Shown: positions 61,401 to 64,000 of the stretch, one piece after another | Position numbering within the stretch: position 1 is the first letter of the stretch | Layout: each line of letters begins with the position of its first letter | Origin: Haliclystus octoradiatus | Lineage: Eukaryota; Cnidaria; Staurozoa; Stauromedusae; Haliclystidae | Assembly: GCA_916610825.1 (NCBI GenBank) | Contig: OU744447.1 | Span: 36,263,024-36,327,023 of the forward strand | DNA: 64,000 bases | Reading direction: 5' to 3' | Notes under the pieces: generated by a model | The model's input: the letters and a program-made list of their open reading frames with translations, nothing else | The model's database searches: none | What the model was told of the DNA's origin: nothing | Program-made: the position numbers and the translations under genes

Positions 61401-63693
61401 AAGTAATTAATTACTCCTAAAATTACTTCAAAAGTAATGAGTACCAAGTAACATGTTACTTTTGTAACGAGTACTCACAACACTGCTGACGTCAGTGACG
61501 TGTTGGATCTTGTATTGCATTTGTTGTATGCCTGCTTATGGCCATCAAACATTTACCAAGGATTCTTGTTATTGAACCTCTTCCGCATTTTTTTTCAAAG
61601 AAATTTGTTTAAAATTTATCGAACCCTTTCAGAAACCACCCTTGGGGAATCCAGTTCAGGAGTTCATAAACAGTTCATGAACAGTTTATGAACGTTAAAT
61701 GGCCCCGATGATCATGAACTGTCTGTGAATCTTAATGAACAGTTTATGAACGTTAAATGGCCCCAAGGTTCATGAACTGTCTGTGAATGTTCATGAACTG
61801 TTTATGAACTCCTGAACTGTTTTTCACAGGGGCAGTCAAGACATTCTGACTTTTTCTAGAAAAGTCTTGGGGAAGTCGGGTCAGTAAAGCTGATTTTAAA
61901 AGGACTACTTCAAAACACGAAACACACTCTTCACTTCACACAATCTGTTTGCCTATGTGCCTGTAGCATTTGTGTGACAGGCTAAAAAATATTCAAATTT
62001 TTGATGTGTGTAAGTTTATTGTGTATGTGAATAATATATTTGTCTTTAGTTGATCATCTTCAGTAAAGCAATCTACACGAAATTTATAGACTATCGTTTG
62101 AACTTCTTCTTGCTATACAATCTTTGCCTCTTTAATATCACAGCTTCTGCATGTTACCAACAGCTGAAACACCCTCAATGATTTGTTCAGACAGCAAATC
62201 TGTCTTGAATGTCTCCAGTAGGAAAGATAGGGGAGCGAAATATGTCAAAGTTATCTTCATATGGCTTGACACCCAAATGAATTAAAACTTCTGCAGACGG
62301 CCCTGGATTTATATCTTTGACGTCTAGCTAGCAAATCTACAATTTGAGTTAGTAAACTTATAGTCCCATAAAACAAATCAAACAATCATACGGACACTTT
62401 TACTATCAGATAATTATTGGAAATAGGCCTAGGCTAGAATTATTCACTGTGAAATTCTCAGCTGATTAGACTCAAAAAATATTTCAAAAAATGTACTGGA
62501 ACTAGTTCCAGGCTCTTATCGTTAAAACTCAGATAGGAAGGAAAAGAGCCTGGAATTGATTTGAGTCTAATTAGTTGAAAATTTCTTCGTGAATAATTCT
62601 AGCCTGTTTCCAATAATTATCTGATAGTAAATGTGTCTGTATGTTTGTTTGATTTGTTCTATGGGACTAAGTCTACACAAATTGTAGATTTGCCGTCTAG
62701 CTACGAAGTTGCTGTGTTATTAATAGTTAGAAATAGTGATAATAAATGAATGAGATGAGGTTGGGGAATACTTCATTTAGATTAAAACATCACACTTGGG
62801 TTGTAAAATAATTGCTTGTACCTGCAATAACACACTATGGGTGGCAAAGACCACACTGGATATCTTTACAGGCTTTTCACACTTCAAACTGTGAAGATTA
62901 CAGCCAATTATGTTATTAAATGTAAAACAAAAGTAATTATAGACCATTATACTCGTGAAACAATGCCCTATTCATAAGAATGAATAACACGCAATCATTC
63001 TTACCATTTATTTACTGATGAACTGTCAAAATTAAAAAGCGACTGCATGTCTTGTACAGTATTCCAAATGTTAAATTAAAAAAATGGAGGCCTGTATTTT
63101 CTAAACATTCTGCTCTGATTGTGACATCCGAAATTCTGAACAGCCAGGCTAATTTGTAGGGACTAAGGCTAGGTAGCTTTGTCTATCTACAAATAGTCTA
63201 ACTACTTTAGATATATAATTGGCAAATATAACAGAAACTACAGAATAAATAACCTAGACTATGATATATATATAGCTACTGGAAACAATGTGTAAACCAA
63301 TGAGCTATTCATCCTTAATTATTAGTTGTGGTTTTTGTTTCAAATTCGAAAAAGTTTAAACTTCAGAAAATATTAAATGTTGCAACAGGCAAACAGCGTT
63401 GCACTTGCACATACCCGGCAACCTTTCATAGGTAAATAGACAAAAATTAAAAAATTGAATGTCACAAATCAGCAAGTTTACTGTACAGCAAACTCATATC
63501 TCAAAATTATTATCCTCGTTGTACCGGCGTTTTCCCACAGAGTAATGTTAAACAATCTACCGAAATGAAAGTTACAAATATAAACAACGTTCTCAAATCT
63601 TTTTTAAAATACAAATAGAAGCGGTACTCACTTAGATTTCCCTACAGCACTATCACCAAGGCAAATAACTTTGACTTTGTGTTCTTTATCCAT
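49438..63693 (-). CDS. RABL2: RABL2, Rab-like GTPase of cilia; complete 8-exon gene
   Basis: Atypical Rab-like GTPase that in other animals loads at the ciliary base and promotes entry of the IFT-B complex. Exons on the minus strand: 63693-63632, 60800-60771, 55824-55745, 55033-54954, 53609-53498, 52652-52555, 51106-51023, 49491-49438. They sum to 600 nt (199 residues plus stop), all GT-AG and in phase. An in-frame TAG sits five codons before the ATG, fixing the start. G1 is GDSAVGKS (13-20), G3 WDTAGQER (60-67), G4 NKID (118-121), G5 SAS (145-147). Segments LVERFLMDGY, KPQQLSTYALTLFKY, FNFAKKYKLPFYFVSASDG and STDFMDEV match RABL2 and no other Rab. The C terminus is acidic (DLSVDSPVSDQEDD) with no prenylation cysteine, as expected. 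It is shorter than human RABL2 at both ends. Confidence 0.95.
49602..49790 (-). mobile_element. MITE family A, reverse orientation, diverged
   Basis: Minus strand: CTGAGTATAACAGCCAGCAA, ATACTATTTTAGTCATTATG, then GACCACCATAAGCAGGTGAC and CCTCTATAGAGG. In RABL2 intron 7. Confidence 0.55.
50065..50215. mobile_element. Family F copy
   Basis: ACTGCGATAAACAGTTTAGG and GAGTTCATGAAC at the left, CATTTAACGTTCATGAACTG then TTTTCACAG at the right. Confidence 0.5.
50460..51013. mobile_element. Family F copy split by a nested inverted-repeat element
   Basis: The left half (AAAAAACAGTTCATGAACG) and the right half (GTTCATGAACCGTTCATAAA ... GATCATCGCAGGG) are separated by the element at 50509-50884. Confidence 0.5.
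50509..50884. mobile_element. Inverted-repeat element, ~375 bp, ~75-bp arms
   Basis: The left arm TCTGCGTTACAGACCGCGGT ... AGAATAGGGTCTG and the right arm CAGACCCTATTCT ... CGCGGTCTGTAACGCAG are inverted copies. The internal part is shared with 42980-43139. Open frames over it are not genes. Confidence 0.65.
51186..51735. mobile_element. hAT-like family C copy, interrupted
   Basis: CACGGTTCGACAAAATATCT and CTTACCTTCTGCAAAT at the left and CCTTCCGCAAACCAGGTTTC at the right match the ends of 2762-2965. About 330 bp of foreign sequence lies between; it contains two direct copies of TCTAAATGCCTTGTAAATAT (about 51389 and 51475). Confidence 0.5.
51958..52132. mobile_element. hAT-like family C copy with 8-bp target duplication
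   Basis: CATGGTCCGACAAAAG to CCTTTTGTCGGACCCTG, 175 bp, flanked by TTTACAAG and TTCACAAG (one change). In RABL2 intron 6. Confidence 0.7.
52770..52895. repeat. Family F fragment
   Basis: TTTCATGAACAGTGCATGAA and GTTCATGAAAATTTTG with degraded ends. Confidence 0.4.
52986..53137 (-). mobile_element. SINE family V, truncated copy
   Basis: Plus strand GGGTAAGCTTGCAGCTTTTT, ACGCCAACTAATAGTGCTCC and GATTGAACCCAAGGCCCTGC. The tRNA head is cut at about 53137, where SINE family D sequence begins. Confidence 0.6.
53138..53225 (-). mobile_element. SINE family D, 3' fragment fused to family V
   Basis: Plus strand GGGACGGCATAGCCCTATTA, CACCCGTACTACTCCTCTAT, GAAGTGGCTCTTTTTGCTGA. The junction with the family V fragment is abrupt. 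Confidence 0.5.
53246..53331. mobile_element. MITE family A, foldback form
   Basis: CTGTATACATATAAAGGCCA at the left and GGCTGTTATATAAAGGTTTC, ACTGTA at the right; same foldback layout as 15164-15268. Confidence 0.55.
54140..54193. repeat. 54-bp near-perfect palindrome (hairpin)
   Basis: Left arm GTGCAGGTATAGGTCTATAA then CCGCAC, two-base centre AC, and right arm GTGCGG then GTATAGACCTATACCTGCAC. The arms are 26 bp with one mismatch. In RABL2 intron 4, outside any recognised element. Confidence 0.9.
55196..55528. mobile_element. Family F copy with internal 71-bp tandem expansion
   Basis: Starts CCCTGTGAAAAACAGTTC and ends CTCCTGAACTATTTTTCGCAGG. Inside, a 71-bp unit (AAAATTTGGGATCATTTAAC, GTTCATGAACTGTTAATGAA and so on) occurs about four times head to tail. 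Confidence 0.75.
55946..59984. mobile_element. 4.04-kb Foldback-type element with tandem-repeat arms
   Basis: The two ends are inverted copies of a ~200-bp unique segment starting GGCAATCCTGACTTCTACGG. Inside, the left arm has ten head-to-tail copies of a ~203-bp unit (anchor TTAGTATGTCATAG at 56221, 56425, 56628, 56832, 57036, 57239, 57442, 57645, 57847, 58050) and the right arm eight copies inverted, meeting near 58105-58140. Flanking 8-mers are TCTAATTG (55938-55945) and TCTCATTG (59985-59992). No transposase frame; twin 66-codon frames (57192-57392 minus, 58743-58943 plus) are mirror images from the repeat. The layout resembles Drosophila Foldback and Galileo and sea urchin TU elements. 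Confidence 0.9.
60347..60671. mobile_element. Family H element, copy 2
   Basis: Left ACTTGTTATAGAAAGTGACT and TGATTACTTTGTTAAG, right inverted CTTGGCAAAGTAATCACGGC and ACTTGATACAACAAGC. The interior GATCTTATCACGCTCATTTG is shared with 3925-4105. Adjacent to RABL2 exon 2. Confidence 0.6.
61330..61487. mobile_element. Possible hAT-like end rich in AAGTAAC/GTTACTT words
   Basis: Contains AAAAGTAATTAATTACTCCT, AAGTAACATGTTACTTTTGT and ends ACTCACAACACTG. Such 'CAGTGTTG ... GTTACTT' ends are common in hAT elements of animals. The opposite end is not recognised. Confidence 0.35.
61643..61833. mobile_element. Family F copy
   Basis: CCTTGGGGAATCCAGTTCAG at the left and CTCCTGAACTGTTTTTCACA then GGGG at the right, with two direct copies of AGTTTATGAACGTTAAATGG inside. 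Confidence 0.6.
62331..62693. mobile_element. Mutator-like foldback element with perfect 10-bp target duplication
   Basis: 363 bp; ends GCAAATCTACAATTTG and CAAATTGTAGATTTGC, with inverted arms of about 170 bp that extend through ATAATTATTGGAAA and CTAGAATTATTCAC. CGTCTAGCTA flanks both sides (62321-62330 and 62694-62703). A 9-11-bp duplication with long arms is typical of Mutator-like elements. In RABL2 intron 1. Confidence 0.8.
62709..63631 (-). other. RABL2 intron 1, proximal part, nothing recognised
   Basis: About 920 bp of AT-rich intron without recognisable repeats or exons. Confidence 0.5.
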
Positions 63694-63923
63694 TGTGTCA
63701 ATGATTTTCTACTCACAATTTCGTAGTCAAAGAAACATTAATGCGAACAAGATCACAAGAATACATGCGAATCTTTTGTCGGCCATTTACGTCGTTTGAA
63801 ATTCGGCAATCGTAATAGAACACAAACCGTTCATATTCACAGGATTTATGAGACCTAATGCGATCAATAGACCATCAATATTTCCAAATATTTTGTGAAT
63901 ATAATATCACAGTAAATATTTTT

Positions 63924-63937
63924 GTAACTATGGTAAC
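63924..63937 (+). promoter_or_regulatory. Candidate X-box (RFX binding site) upstream of RABL2
   Basis: GTAACTATGGTAAC fits the X-box consensus GTHNYY-AT-RRNAAC at every position. It lies about 230 bp upstream of the RABL2 ATG. RFX/DAF-19 factors control many ciliary genes through such sites, which agrees with the known ciliary role of RABL2. Confidence 0.55.
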
Positions 63938-64000
63938 CACTGGCTGCAAAAGCCCAGCTGGATTTGTGTTTTGCAGCAACCTTTTTCAATAATTAATAAT

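Overview
The window is nuclear DNA from an animal, almost certainly an invertebrate. Genes are split by many long GT-AG introns, the standard genetic code works throughout, the base composition is AT-rich, and the introns are packed with DNA-transposon derivatives, SINEs and CR1/L2-type LINE sequence. The three genes (R-Ras2-type GTPase, anoctamin-7-type membrane protein, ciliary GTPase RABL2) are a metazoan set. I cannot name the species; an invertebrate deuterostome is a weak guess.

Layout. (1) 1-5338, minus strand: 5' part of an R-Ras2 (TC21)-like gene, three coding exons including a 23-nt microexon; the gene runs off the left edge. (2) 6497-45816, plus strand: a complete 27-exon anoctamin gene, closest by eye to ANO7 (988 codons; every junction is GT-AG and in phase). 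It is head-to-head with RRAS2, with 1.16 kb between the start codons. (3) 49438-63693, minus strand: a complete 8-exon RABL2 gene (199 codons), tail-to-tail with ANO7. A canonical X-box (RFX site) lies about 230 bp upstream of its start codon, as expected for a cilium gene.

Most of the rest is repeats inside introns. There is a 19-copy tandem array of a 165-bp monomer (22.1-25.3 kb, ANO7 intron 12); an open CR1/L2-type LINE of 1087 codons antisense in ANO7 intron 14; a 4.04-kb Foldback-type element with arms of 10 and 8 copies of a ~203-bp repeat (55.9-60.0 kb, RABL2 intron 2); two tRNA-derived SINE families; about twelve copies of a TA-flanked ~180-bp MITE (family A, TACAGTGAAACC ends) and four of a second (family B, TACAGTCAAACTCG ends); TTAA-flanked 207-bp elements; hAT-like, PIF/Harbinger-like and Mutator-like non-autonomous elements with recognisable target duplications; and a dispersed family built from the palindrome GTTCATGAAC.

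The genes do not form a pathway. RRAS2 and ANO7 could share a bidirectional promoter region (5339-6496). RABL2 is independent and probably controlled by ciliary RFX factors. All gene models were built by eye from splice sites, reading phase and family similarity; expression data were not available.
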